43,983 nt of DNA from contig JAIRVG010000083.1 in the NCBI GenBank assembly GCA_031253995.1, positions 1-43,983 on the forward strand, in the 5' to 3' direction. The notes beneath the pieces are model-generated. The model made no database searches. It was not told the DNA's origin and was given only the letters and a program-made list of their open reading frames with translations. How positions within the stretch are numbered: position 1 is the first letter of the stretch; the number at the start of each line of letters is the position of its first letter. This DNA is from Paucimonas sp. Lineage in GTDB: Bacteria; Pseudomonadota; Gammaproteobacteria; Pseudomonadales; Pseudomonadaceae. Both the position numbers and the translations under genes were made by a program. Positions 16,277 to 23,830 of the stretch are shown piece by piece.

Positions 16277-16900
16277 ATGGACAATGCCATGCTGTCGGTG
16301 CCAGTCCGGGACGCGTTGACCGAGCGCGAGGGGCAGACCCTGGCGCTGATCGGCGCGGGCCTGAGCAACAAGCAGATCGCCCGTGAGCTGGGGATCAGCG
16401 ATGGCACCGTGAAGATCTACGTGCGCAATCTGCTGCGCAAGTATCGCCTCGGCTCACGGCTGGAGCTGGCGACCCGGGTGCCGCGCGGCAGTGCATCGCT
16501 GCTCGCTGAGTGTGCGCAAGGCACCGCGTCTGCACCGATTCCGTTCGCCCTGGGCCTGTTGAACGAGTTGCCCGGGCTGATCTATCGCGGGCGCAACGAC
16601 CGTAGCTGGTCCATGGAATACGTCAGTGCCGGCTGCCTGCCGCTGACGGGCTACCCGCCGGAATACCTCACCCGCGATCCTGCCTGCAGCTTCGGTTCGC
16701 TGATCCTCGATGAGTACGCCGAGTACATCTGGTATTGCGTGCAGTGTGCGCTGCTCAAGCATGAGCCGTATCAGCTGCGCTACCGGATCCGCTGCGCCGA
16801 GGGGCAGGTCAAGGATGTCTGGGAGACCGGCGTGGGGGTTTATTCCGGGGCGGGGGAGGTGCTGGGGATAGAGGGGGCGATATTCGAGCGGTTGGTGTGA
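16277..16900 (+). CDS. LuxR-type HTH regulator with C-terminal PAS domain
   Basis: The 207-residue protein begins with a GerE/LuxR helix-turn-helix (about residues 12-65, LTEREGQTLALIGAGLSNKQ and following, with the GTVKIYVRNLLRKY recognition helix). It ends with a PAS fold (about 100-207). In most LuxR regulators the DNA-binding domain is C-terminal, so the order here is reversed. The ATG at 16277 follows a near-ideal AGGAGG. It is transcribed away from dmmA with 169 bases between, so it probably controls the methylamine train. The PAS ligand is unknown; a methylated amine, heme or redox state are all possible. Confidence 0.85.
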   Translation: MDNAMLSVPVRDALTEREGQTLALIGAGLSNKQIARELGISDGTVKIYVRNLLRKYRLGSRLELATRVPRGSASLLAECAQGTASAPIPFALGLLNELPGLIYRGRNDRSWSMEYVSAGCLPLTGYPPEYLTRDPACSFGSLILDEYAEYIWYCVQCALLKHEPYQLRYRIRCAEGQVKDVWETGVGVYSGAGEVLGIEGAIFERLV

Positions 16901-16917
16901 GGGGGAGCCAGGGCTCT

Positions 16918-17110
16918 CTCATGGAACAACACATAACTCATTGATTTAACGGGGACGGCGTGGGAGCGGATTCATCCGCGATTGGCCGCGAAGCGGCCAT
17001 AAAACCGGTATCCCGGGTGTGTCAGGATAACTCGGGACCCAGGTTTTACGACGGCTGCGCCGCCGATCGCGGCGGTCCGGCGTTCCGGTGAATCCGCTCC
17101 TACGCCGACT
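16918..17110. repeat. Interspersed palindromic repeats, copy B and a facing diverged copy
   Basis: Positions 16918-17025 are the inverted partner of copy A at 1-108. A second, diverged unit in the opposite orientation follows at about 17040-17106 (GATCGCGGCGGTCCGGCG and GGTGAATCCGCTCC). The two form a convergent pair between the LuxR/PAS gene and the siderophore receptor gene. The rest of the gap (17107-17202) holds nothing I can identify. Confidence 0.8.
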
Positions 17111-17202
17111 GCGGCGCACTTGCGAGCTAGTTCTAGGCGCGACAGCGCAGCCCGCCGGGCTGGGGGGACTTCCACAAGGCCCGGGTCCGCGTCGCTCATG
17201 AA

Positions 17203-19314
17203 TCAGAAGGTATAGGCCACTCCCGCCTGCACCGTCCGCGGTGCGCCCGGATAGGCGTAGGTGTTGAACGCGCTTTCGTCATAACCCTTGTTGAAGACGT
17301 TCTTCACATCCAGATTCAGCCGCACGTGCTCGTTGACCTTGTAGAAGCTCAGCAGGTCGACCACGCTGTAGCGCTCCATGGTGTAGGTCACCGCCTCGGT
17401 CTGGCCGTTGCGGTCGTCGACGTACTTGACCCCGACACCCAGCCCCAGTCCCTTGGCGAAGCCGTCCTGGAACTCGTAGGTGTTGAGCAGGCTGAAGCTG
17501 TTGCGCGGGATGTTGGCCAGGCGCGTGCCGGTGGGCAGGCGGTTGTCCTTGGTCACTTCGGCATCGACATAGGCGTAGCCGCCGATCACTCGCCATTCCG
17601 GGGTGATGTTGCCGGCGACGTTGATGTCCAGGCCGCGGCTGCGGACCTGCCCGGCGGCGATGCTGTAGTTGGTATTCACAGGGTCACGGGTGAGAACGTT
17701 CTCTTTGACGATGTGATAGATCGCCGCGTCGACGCTGAGCTGACGCTCCAGTGCTTCCCACTTCACACCCAGTTCGTACGATTTGCCTTTCTCAGGATCG
17801 AACCCCGTACCATTCGCGGGAGTACCGCTGTTGGGCTTGAACGAGCGCGCTGTGTTGGCATAGACCGCCAGCGTATCGGTCAGGTCGTAGATCAGGCCGA
17901 ACCGAGGAGTGACGCCGTTTTCGCCTTTTTTGAAGTCGCGAGTGTCGAGCAGCCTGTCGTCATACTCATGCTCGAAGCGCTCGAATCGCACACCGGCCAG
18001 TGCTTTGAGGCGTTCGGTCAAGGCGACCTGATCTTGAATGAAGAACGCCCAGGTGCGCAGGTTCTCCTTGTCCCAAGTGGTGGCGCGGTCCAATGCAGGG
18101 CGCGGCTGACCGAGGACCGGATTGTAGATATCGACCGAATAGGGCGCCGAGGAACGCAGGATGATCGAGTTGTAGTCGTAATCCTCGTACTCCACCCCGG
18201 TCAGCAGGGTATGGGCGAAGGCGCCGGTATCGAAGTGGCCGGTGAGGTTGAGCTGGAAGTCGCGGTCGGTCCATTCCAGGCGGCGCCAGTTGAAGTTGCG
18301 CTGCAGGGTGCGGCCATCGGCAGGGGCGCCGTTGGCTTCCACGGCATTGCCGTCCAGCGAGCCGTCGAGGTACTGGAAACCTCCGGCCAGGGTCCAGTTG
18401 TCGTTGAGCAGGTGCTCGAAGCGCAACTGGACCATGTCGTTGTCGTTGTGCAGCTTGTTGTCGGTGCCTTTCTCCCACACGTTGGTGTCGCGGGAGGCGC
18501 TGCCGCGCTGGGTGGCGTAGCGGGTCAGGCCGCGGTCCAGCGGGTGGTTGTTGCGCAGGAAGTCGCCTTCGAACACCAGCTTGGTGGTGTCGTTGACCTG
18601 CCAGCTCAGCACTGGCGCCACTTCGTAGCGCTCGCTTTCCACGTCGTCGCGGAAGCTGTCGCCGCCTTCGCCAAGCACGTTGAGGCGATAGGCCAGGCTG
18701 CCGTCCTGGGTCAGCGGGCCGCTGGCGTCGAGGGTGCCGCGGTGCATGCCCTGGTCATCGATCTGGCTGCCGAGGGTGACCTTCGATTCGGCCAGGGGCT
18801 GCTTGGTCACTGCGTTGAAGGTGCCGCCGGGATCGCCACGGCCGTACAGGCTGCTGGCCGGGCCACGCAGCACTTCGATGCGCTCGATGCTGGCGGCATC
18901 CGGGGCGTTGGGGTAGCCGCGGTTCATCGGGAAGCCGTTGCGGTAGTACTCGCCGGTGGTGAAGCCGCGCACGGTGACGGTGGTCAGGCCCTGGCCGCCG
19001 AAGTTGTTGGCCCGGCCAACGCCACCGGCGTAGTCCAGGGCATCCTGCAGACGGGTCGCGCCGGTGTCCTGCAGCACATCCTTCGGCACCACGCTGACCG
19101 ACTGCGGGGTTTCATGCAGTGCGGTATCGGTGCGGGTCGCGCTGGCCGAGCGGTTGGCCTTGTAGCCCTGCACCGGGCCGTCGGCGCGTTCGTAGTCGGC
19201 GGCGTCGGCATTGATGTTCACGGCATCGAGCTGAAGGCTGGTGGCAGGTTCGGCTGCCCAGGCCAGGGAGGGGACAGCATGGAGCAGGCACAGCGAGACG
19301 ATCGTGCGACGCAT
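17203..19314 (-). CDS. TonB-dependent siderophore receptor
   Basis: The 703-residue outer-membrane protein has a signal peptide (cleavage near LAWAAEP), a plug domain and a 22-strand type barrel. Plug motifs are ETPQSVSVVPKDVL, TVTVRGF and IERIEVLRGPASSLYGRGDPGG. The C-terminus ends in GVAYTF, with the terminal phenylalanine needed for barrel assembly. It resembles the ferric-hydroxamate/FecA-like siderophore receptors, but lacks an N-terminal signalling domain, so it should not drive a FecR/sigma cascade. The ATG at 19314 opens the signal peptide; an upstream TTG is unlikely. It has its own promoter with a Fur-like motif and is not tightly linked to the MFS gene 175 bases away. The ligand is unknown. 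Confidence 0.93.
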   Translation of the reverse strand: MRRTIVSLCLLHAVPSLAWAAEPATSLQLDAVNINADAADYERADGPVQGYKANRSASATRTDTALHETPQSVSVVPKDVLQDTGATRLQDALDYAGGVGRANNFGGQGLTTVTVRGFTTGEYYRNGFPMNRGYPNAPDAASIERIEVLRGPASSLYGRGDPGGTFNAVTKQPLAESKVTLGSQIDDQGMHRGTLDASGPLTQDGSLAYRLNVLGEGGDSFRDDVESERYEVAPVLSWQVNDTTKLVFEGDFLRNNHPLDRGLTRYATQRGSASRDTNVWEKGTDNKLHNDNDMVQLRFEHLLNDNWTLAGGFQYLDGSLDGNAVEANGAPADGRTLQRNFNWRRLEWTDRDFQLNLTGHFDTGAFAHTLLTGVEYEDYDYNSIILRSSAPYSVDIYNPVLGQPRPALDRATTWDKENLRTWAFFIQDQVALTERLKALAGVRFERFEHEYDDRLLDTRDFKKGENGVTPRFGLIYDLTDTLAVYANTARSFKPNSGTPANGTGFDPEKGKSYELGVKWEALERQLSVDAAIYHIVKENVLTRDPVNTNYSIAAGQVRSRGLDINVAGNITPEWRVIGGYAYVDAEVTKDNRLPTGTRLANIPRNSFSLLNTYEFQDGFAKGLGLGVGVKYVDDRNGQTEAVTYTMERYSVVDLLSFYKVNEHVRLNLDVKNVFNKGYDESAFNTYAYPGAPRTVQAGVAYTF

Positions 19315-19367
19315 CGGCGATAGGACCTTGGCGGGGAAGTTATAGGACAACGGGAAAATTCGCGCGG

Positions 19368-19397
19368 ATCATATCTGCGTGCGATTCGCATTTGCAA
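19368..19397 (-). promoter_or_regulatory. Promoter and possible Fur box of the siderophore receptor
   Basis: On the minus strand TTGCAA (19397-19392) and TATGAT (19373-19368) are separated by 18 bases, a plausible sigma-70 promoter. GCAAATGCGAATCGCAC overlaps the -35 and resembles the AAATGAGAATCATT core of Pseudomonas Fur boxes at about ten positions. The Fur assignment is weaker than for the two sites at 22777 and 23721. Confidence 0.5.
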
Positions 19398-19489
19398 ATA
19401 CTTTTTGATCTTATGGTATGCCGTAAAAGTTGGCTGTTTTGTCAGGAAAATCAGTGGAATAGGAGGATCTGAGGGGGCGGCGAGGGCAG

Positions 19490-20668
19490 TCAGGCCGCCC
19501 CCTCCCGGTGCAACCGCGCGCACAATCGCCGTGCTGGCCACAGGCTCATCCAGGCGATCACCGCCAGACCGGCCAGCAACGGCGCATAGCCGGTGACATG
19601 CGCCACCTGCAGCGCCGCCATCGATCCCAGCATCGCCACGGCCGCGTCCACCGACTGGAACAGCGCGTAGTCCGATGCCGGCTGGTGCGCCCGTACCTGG
19701 CCCATCAGCAGGTTGTACAGGGTGACGAAGCCGATCGCCGCCGCGACATTGACCAGCGCGAACAGTCCCAGCCATGCGCTCAGCTCGAACAGACCCGCGC
19801 CACAGGCGGCCACCAGTGCCAGGGTGGCGTGCACCAGCATGCACGGCAGCAGGCAGCTCGCCGCTCCGAGGCGCCGTGCCATCCAGCTGCCGAGGAGAAT
19901 GCCCAGGCCGCTGGCGACCGTGCCGTAGAGGGTGATCACCAGACCCAGCTGTTCGAAGGCCAGCCCTTCGTCGAGCAACAGCACCGTCTGCACCGCCATC
20001 AGGCCGCGCATGGCCAGGTAGTAGATCGCCGCCAGGCACAGCGCCGGCCACAGCGCGCGCAGGGTGTCGCGGTCCAGGCGTGGCGCCGCTTGCGCGACCT
20101 GCTCGCGGGTCGCCGGCAAGCGCGCCAGCGGCAACAGCAGCATCAGGGACACCAGCGCCATGCCCAGGAACCCGGCCCGCCAGCCCCAGCGCTCGGCAAG
20201 GAACAGGAAGGCCAGGCTGCCGAACACCACCCCCAGGTAGCTGCCGCCGACCTGCGCCGCATTGGCCAGTGGCCGTTGGCGCAGGTCGGTGGTGGTGATG
20301 GTGATCGCGTCGGCATAGACGTCATGGCTGGCCGAAAGCACCGCCAGCAGCATCAACGCCAGGAGGATCGGCGTCACCGCCTGGTCCGGCCGCAGCAGGG
20401 CGATGCCCAGCAGCACCAGGGCCATGCCCAGTTGCAGCGCAACCAGGCTGCCCAGGTAGCGATTGCCGCGCAGGGCCAGGCAACGCCGCTCGCACCACGG
20501 CGCCCAGAAACACTTGCCGATCCAGGGCAGGAAGGTCAGCGACAGCAGGCTGAGGCTGGCCAGGTCCAGGCCCTGGTGGCGGAAGTAACCGGTCACGCCT
20601 TGCAGCATCAGGGCGGTGAGCATGCCCTGGTGCAGGTAGTACGCCCAGTACGGCAGGTAGCGGCCCAT
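19490..20668 (-). CDS. RhtX/FptX-type siderophore MFS permease
   Basis: The 392-residue protein has about twelve hydrophobic helices and the AmpG-like MFS layout used by RhtX (rhizobactin) and FptX (pyochelin), single-component inner-membrane siderophore importers. Typical features are the N-terminal PYWAYYLHQGML segment, FLPWIGKCFWAPWCER in the first loop, and SHDVYADAITI in helix 4. It follows the FyuA-like receptor with only one base between the receptor stop and this ATG, so the two are co-transcribed and probably carry one ligand across both membranes. No ABC siderophore importer is present in the window, consistent with a single permease doing this step. Confidence 0.85.
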   Translation of the reverse strand: MGRYLPYWAYYLHQGMLTALMLQGVTGYFRHQGLDLASLSLLSLTFLPWIGKCFWAPWCERRCLALRGNRYLGSLVALQLGMALVLLGIALLRPDQAVTPILLALMLLAVLSASHDVYADAITITTTDLRQRPLANAAQVGGSYLGVVFGSLAFLFLAERWGWRAGFLGMALVSLMLLLPLARLPATREQVAQAAPRLDRDTLRALWPALCLAAIYYLAMRGLMAVQTVLLLDEGLAFEQLGLVITLYGTVASGLGILLGSWMARRLGAASCLLPCMLVHATLALVAACGAGLFELSAWLGLFALVNVAAAIGFVTLYNLLMGQVRAHQPASDYALFQSVDAAVAMLGSMAALQVAHVTGYAPLLAGLAVIAWMSLWPARRLCARLHREGAA

Positions 20669-20669
20669 C

Positions 20670-22673
20670 TCAGAACGAGGCCTTGACGCTCAGGCCCAGC
20701 TCGCGCCCGGCGCCCGGCTGGGAAAACTGCTGGCCGGCGGACTGGTAGGCATAGGTGCGATACAGCTTGTCGCCCAGGTTGTTGCCGTACAGCGCCAGTT
20801 CCAGGTCCGGTTGCGGCAGCCAGGCCAGCCGCGCATCCAGCAGGCTGTAGCCGCTCTGCGCGACCTGGTTGTCGACGTCGAAATAGTGCTTGCCGACATA
20901 ACTCAGGCCCACCGCCGGACGGATCTCGCCCAGCAGTCCGTCGAAGAACAGGCTGTGCTCGGCCGACACCCGCAGGGTGCGCGAGGGCGTGTAGGTCAGG
21001 TGATTGCCCTGGCGCACGGAGTCGAGCATACGGTTGCGGTTCAGCGTGCCGGCCACGCGCACACGGGTGGCCTCGGTGGCCTGCCAGTCCAGCGACAGTT
21101 CAGCGCCCTCGCTGCGGGCCTTGCCGATATTGGCCAGGGACTGGTTGCCGGTGCCGGCATCGCCGATGAACTGCTGCACGTCGTCGATATCGATGCGGTA
21201 CAGCGCACCGTTGAGCCACACCCGTTTGTCCAGCAGGCTGGCCTTGATCCCGACTTCCATGTTCAGCGACTTCTCCGGCGAGTAGGCCACCGCGTCCGGG
21301 GTGATGGCGCCGATGCGGTTGTAGCCGCCGGCCTTGAAGCCCTTGCTGACCGAGGCGTACAGGCGGGTGTCGGGGTTGGCCTGGAAGCCCAGGGCGATCT
21401 TCGGCGTGGTGCTGGTGAAGGTGTCGTCGCCGCTGAAGTCGAAGCCCGGGGTGAACATGGCGTTCTGCTGGGTGTAGCGGGTCTCGGCCTTTTCCTGGCT
21501 GTGGCGGGCGCCGAGGGTCAGGTCCCAGCGTGGCGCCAGGTGCCAGGTGAATTCGCCGAACACGGCCTTCTCGGTGCTCTCGATATGGCTGTCGGCCTGG
21601 CCATACAGGCCGGAAAGCGGCGCGCTGCTGTCGGGCACGCGGCGCGAATGGCTCTTGCCGTTCTGCCAGTACAGGCCGCTAACCAGGTCCCAGGGCCGGT
21701 CCGCGCCCTGGGTGGCCAGGCGCAGTTCCTGGCTGAGGGTGCGCTGGGTTTCCGGCCAGAGGAAGCCGAGGTCGCCGAACAGGCGTTCGTGACGGTAGTT
21801 CTGCAAGGCGCTGATGGAGGTCAGGCGCCAGCTGTCGTTGAGGCTCCAGTCGATCGTTGCGCTGCTGCTCTCGACGCGGCGCACGTAGACCGATTCCATC
21901 AGCGGCACGCTGGCCCGGCGCTGGCCGTAGGTGGCGTCGGCCAGGTACTGCTCGTCATAGGAGCGCAGTTTGTCGCGAGCATAGGCCAGGCGCAGGCTGA
22001 GGTCCTCGCTGGCCTTGAACAGCACCCCGGCGCGGGCGCCGCCGTTGTCGCTGTCGCCATGGTGTTCGCTGCGGGTCAGCTCGCCATCGGTGTCGTCGTG
22101 GTAGACGGCGCCCTGGACATACAGGCGCTCGCTCACCAGCGGTGCCGAGCCGCTGGCCGCCACCTGCCGGTGCAGGTTGCTGAAGTGGCTTTGCAGGGTT
22201 GCCGTGGCGCTTTCATCGGGCTGGCGGGTGGTGATGTTCAGCGCGCCGGCATGGGCGTTGCGGCCGTACAGCGTGCCTTGCGGGCCCTTGAGCAGCTCGA
22301 TCTGCTCGATGTCGAGCAACTGCTGGTTGAAGGTGCCGAGGTACTGCGGCACGCCATCGACATAGATCCCCACCGGCGCGTTGTAGGCGTCCGAGGACGA
22401 GATGCCGCGCAGGCTGAGGCTGGGGAACAGCTCGGCGCCGGTGTTGCGCGCCAGCAGTTCGGGGAACACCCGCTCCAGTTCGCCGCTGCGATAGACGTTG
22501 GCCTGTTCGAGGTCCGCCGGGGTGGCGACGGACAGGGCCAGGTCGGTCTGGTTCTGGGTTTGTTCGCGCTTGTTGGCGGTGACCTGCAGTTCGGGCAGGG
22601 TCAGGACGGAATCGGCCAGGGCCCAGGGACTGATGGCGAACAGCACCGCGAGGCTGAGAAGGGAACGCTGCAT
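20670..22673 (-). CDS. FyuA-like TonB-dependent siderophore receptor
   Basis: The 667-residue protein closely parallels the yersiniabactin/pesticin receptor FyuA (673 residues) in length and in plug motifs: SLSLRGISSSDAYNAPVGIY, VDGVPQ, and IELLKGPQGTLYGRNAHAGA followed by NITTRQPD. The signal peptide is MQRSLLSLAVLFAISPWALA and the barrel ends in SVKASF. It brings a ferric siderophore into the periplasm with TonB energy. It is followed by an FptX-type permease and flanked by a YbtA/PchR-like regulator, the usual partners of yersiniabactin- or pyochelin-like ligands. No biosynthetic genes are nearby, so a foreign siderophore is likely. Control by Fur and the AraC regulator is discussed under its promoter. 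Confidence 0.9.
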   Translation of the reverse strand: MQRSLLSLAVLFAISPWALADSVLTLPELQVTANKREQTQNQTDLALSVATPADLEQANVYRSGELERVFPELLARNTGAELFPSLSLRGISSSDAYNAPVGIYVDGVPQYLGTFNQQLLDIEQIELLKGPQGTLYGRNAHAGALNITTRQPDESATATLQSHFSNLHRQVAASGSAPLVSERLYVQGAVYHDDTDGELTRSEHHGDSDNGGARAGVLFKASEDLSLRLAYARDKLRSYDEQYLADATYGQRRASVPLMESVYVRRVESSSATIDWSLNDSWRLTSISALQNYRHERLFGDLGFLWPETQRTLSQELRLATQGADRPWDLVSGLYWQNGKSHSRRVPDSSAPLSGLYGQADSHIESTEKAVFGEFTWHLAPRWDLTLGARHSQEKAETRYTQQNAMFTPGFDFSGDDTFTSTTPKIALGFQANPDTRLYASVSKGFKAGGYNRIGAITPDAVAYSPEKSLNMEVGIKASLLDKRVWLNGALYRIDIDDVQQFIGDAGTGNQSLANIGKARSEGAELSLDWQATEATRVRVAGTLNRNRMLDSVRQGNHLTYTPSRTLRVSAEHSLFFDGLLGEIRPAVGLSYVGKHYFDVDNQVAQSGYSLLDARLAWLPQPDLELALYGNNLGDKLYRTYAYQSAGQQFSQPGAGRELGLSVKASF

Positions 22674-22732
22674 GGAAGAAACAACCAGGTGAAGGATGAT
22701 GGCCAGATGGTCGCGTTCCGCCGTCCGGCCTG

Positions 22733-22792
22733 CGCGCGCGATCAGGGTTGCAGTGCGCGCGATCGGGTCATTTGTTGATAGTGATTATCATC
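22733..22792 (-). promoter_or_regulatory. Promoter region of the FyuA-like receptor: Fur box plus tandem AraC-type sites
   Basis: GATGATAATCACTATC on the minus strand (22792-22777) is a good Fur box, about 13 of 16 matches to the palindromic consensus. Closer to the gene are two direct repeats of GATCGCGCGC, beginning at 22764 and 22743, 21 bases apart. Pairs of direct repeats at this spacing are typical for AraC-family activators such as PchR. The Fur box overlaps the last base of the AraC stop codon. Confidence 0.75.
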
Positions 22793-23691
22793 TAGGTGTT
22801 TTCACCTCGATTGCGGTAATCGCTGGGGGCGACGCCGTGATGGCGGCGGAACACCTTGGCGAAGTGGCTGGCGTTGGAGTAACCCACCTCCAGCGCGGCA
22901 TCCACCACCCGTTCGCCCCGTCGCAGGCGCTCGGCGGCCAGCTCCATGCGCACGTCCTGGAGCAGGGCATACGCGCCCTTGCCGTAGACCTGGCGGAAGC
23001 CCTGCTTGAGCTTGCGCACATTGAGGCCGACCGCATCGGCCAGTGCTTCCAGGGTCCAGGGTTCGGCAGGACGGGCCTTGAGCAGGGTGCAGGCCTCCTC
23101 GATCCGTGCCCGATCCCGCGCGCCAACGTTGGCCTGGGCGGCGCCGCTTTGCAGGTAGCCGACCATCTCGCCGAGCATTTCGAAGGCCTTGCCCCGCAGG
23201 AAGATTTCCCGCGCTACGCCTTGCAGCGGGCAATCGAGCATGGCCAGGCCGACCTTGCGCAGTACCGACGGCGCCGGAAACTGCACCAGGCGCGCCTGGC
23301 CGTCGGTGGAGATGCGCCGTTCCCACAGGCCGGCCTGATCGAGCAATTGCTGGTCCAGGCCGATGCGGCTGAGCACCTGCGGGGCGAAGCTGATATTGAC
23401 CCCGCGCACCCGGGTGTTGGCCGCCAGCAGGCCTTCGCCGTGGATCGCCACGGTGCCGTGGTAGAGGCAGCAGGTGTCGGGGCTCAGCAGCATGAACGGG
23501 GTATCGGCGAACTGCCGCCAGCCACCGCCCTCGGCGTAGTAGGCGATGGACAGCGAGGGCGCGCTGTCGGCCTGGATCCGGCAGTCGACGCTGGGCAGCA
23601 GGTCGAGCACGCGGATATCCAGTTCCTCGTCGGCGAGGTTGGCGAAGGTGGGGGAGAGCGGCTGGTCGGCGACGTAATGATTGATCGACAT
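22792..23691 (-). CDS. AraC-family regulator, PchR/YbtA-like
   Basis: The 299-residue protein has a ligand-sensing N-terminal region and a C-terminal AraC double helix-turn-helix (about 200-295; ALADAVGLNVRKLKQGFRQV and EVGYSNASHFAKVFRRHHG). PchR and YbtA bind ferric pyochelin or yersiniabactin and activate receptor genes. The neighbours here (FyuA-like receptor, FptX-like permease) support the same role. I chose the ATG at 23691 (MSINHYVADQPL). The 13 extra residues of the longer frame would overlap the promoter. The ribosome site is weak. It is divergent from the flavin monooxygenase, and both share the Fur-type palindrome at 23721. Confidence 0.9.
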   Translation of the reverse strand: MSINHYVADQPLSPTFANLADEELDIRVLDLLPSVDCRIQADSAPSLSIAYYAEGGGWRQFADTPFMLLSPDTCCLYHGTVAIHGEGLLAANTRVRGVNISFAPQVLSRIGLDQQLLDQAGLWERRISTDGQARLVQFPAPSVLRKVGLAMLDCPLQGVAREIFLRGKAFEMLGEMVGYLQSGAAQANVGARDRARIEEACTLLKARPAEPWTLEALADAVGLNVRKLKQGFRQVYGKGAYALLQDVRMELAAERLRRGERVVDAALEVGYSNASHFAKVFRRHHGVAPSDYRNRGENT

Positions 23692-23720
23692 GGCGAGGTC
23701 CGCAGGGTGAACGATGGCGG

Positions 23721-23778
23721 ATGATAACACTTATCATTAGCGACCGATCGCGCGCGTCCCCTCCTGATCGCGCGCGCA
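23721..23778. promoter_or_regulatory. Divergent promoter of AraC regulator and flavin monooxygenase: Fur-type palindrome plus tandem AraC-type sites
   Basis: ATGATAACACTTATCAT (23721-23737) is a perfect 7-3-7 palindrome of Fur-box character, 30 bases from the AraC start. Toward the monooxygenase are two direct repeats GATCGCGCGC at 23746 and 23766, 20 bases apart. The order Fur site, repeat, repeat, gene is the same as in front of the FyuA-like receptor, and the second repeat is identical for at least 13 bases (GATCGCGCGCGCAG). Confidence 0.75.
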
Positions 23779-23830
23779 GTGGCGAGCCTGTCCCGGCAAG
23801 CTGGCGGCACCGTTGATGAGGGGACACAGA

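Noticed and set aside
1..17025. Composite transposon bounded by the 108-bp inverted repeats.
   Set aside because: No transposase or integrase is present, and a diverged third copy at 38684 shows that the element is a dispersed repeat.
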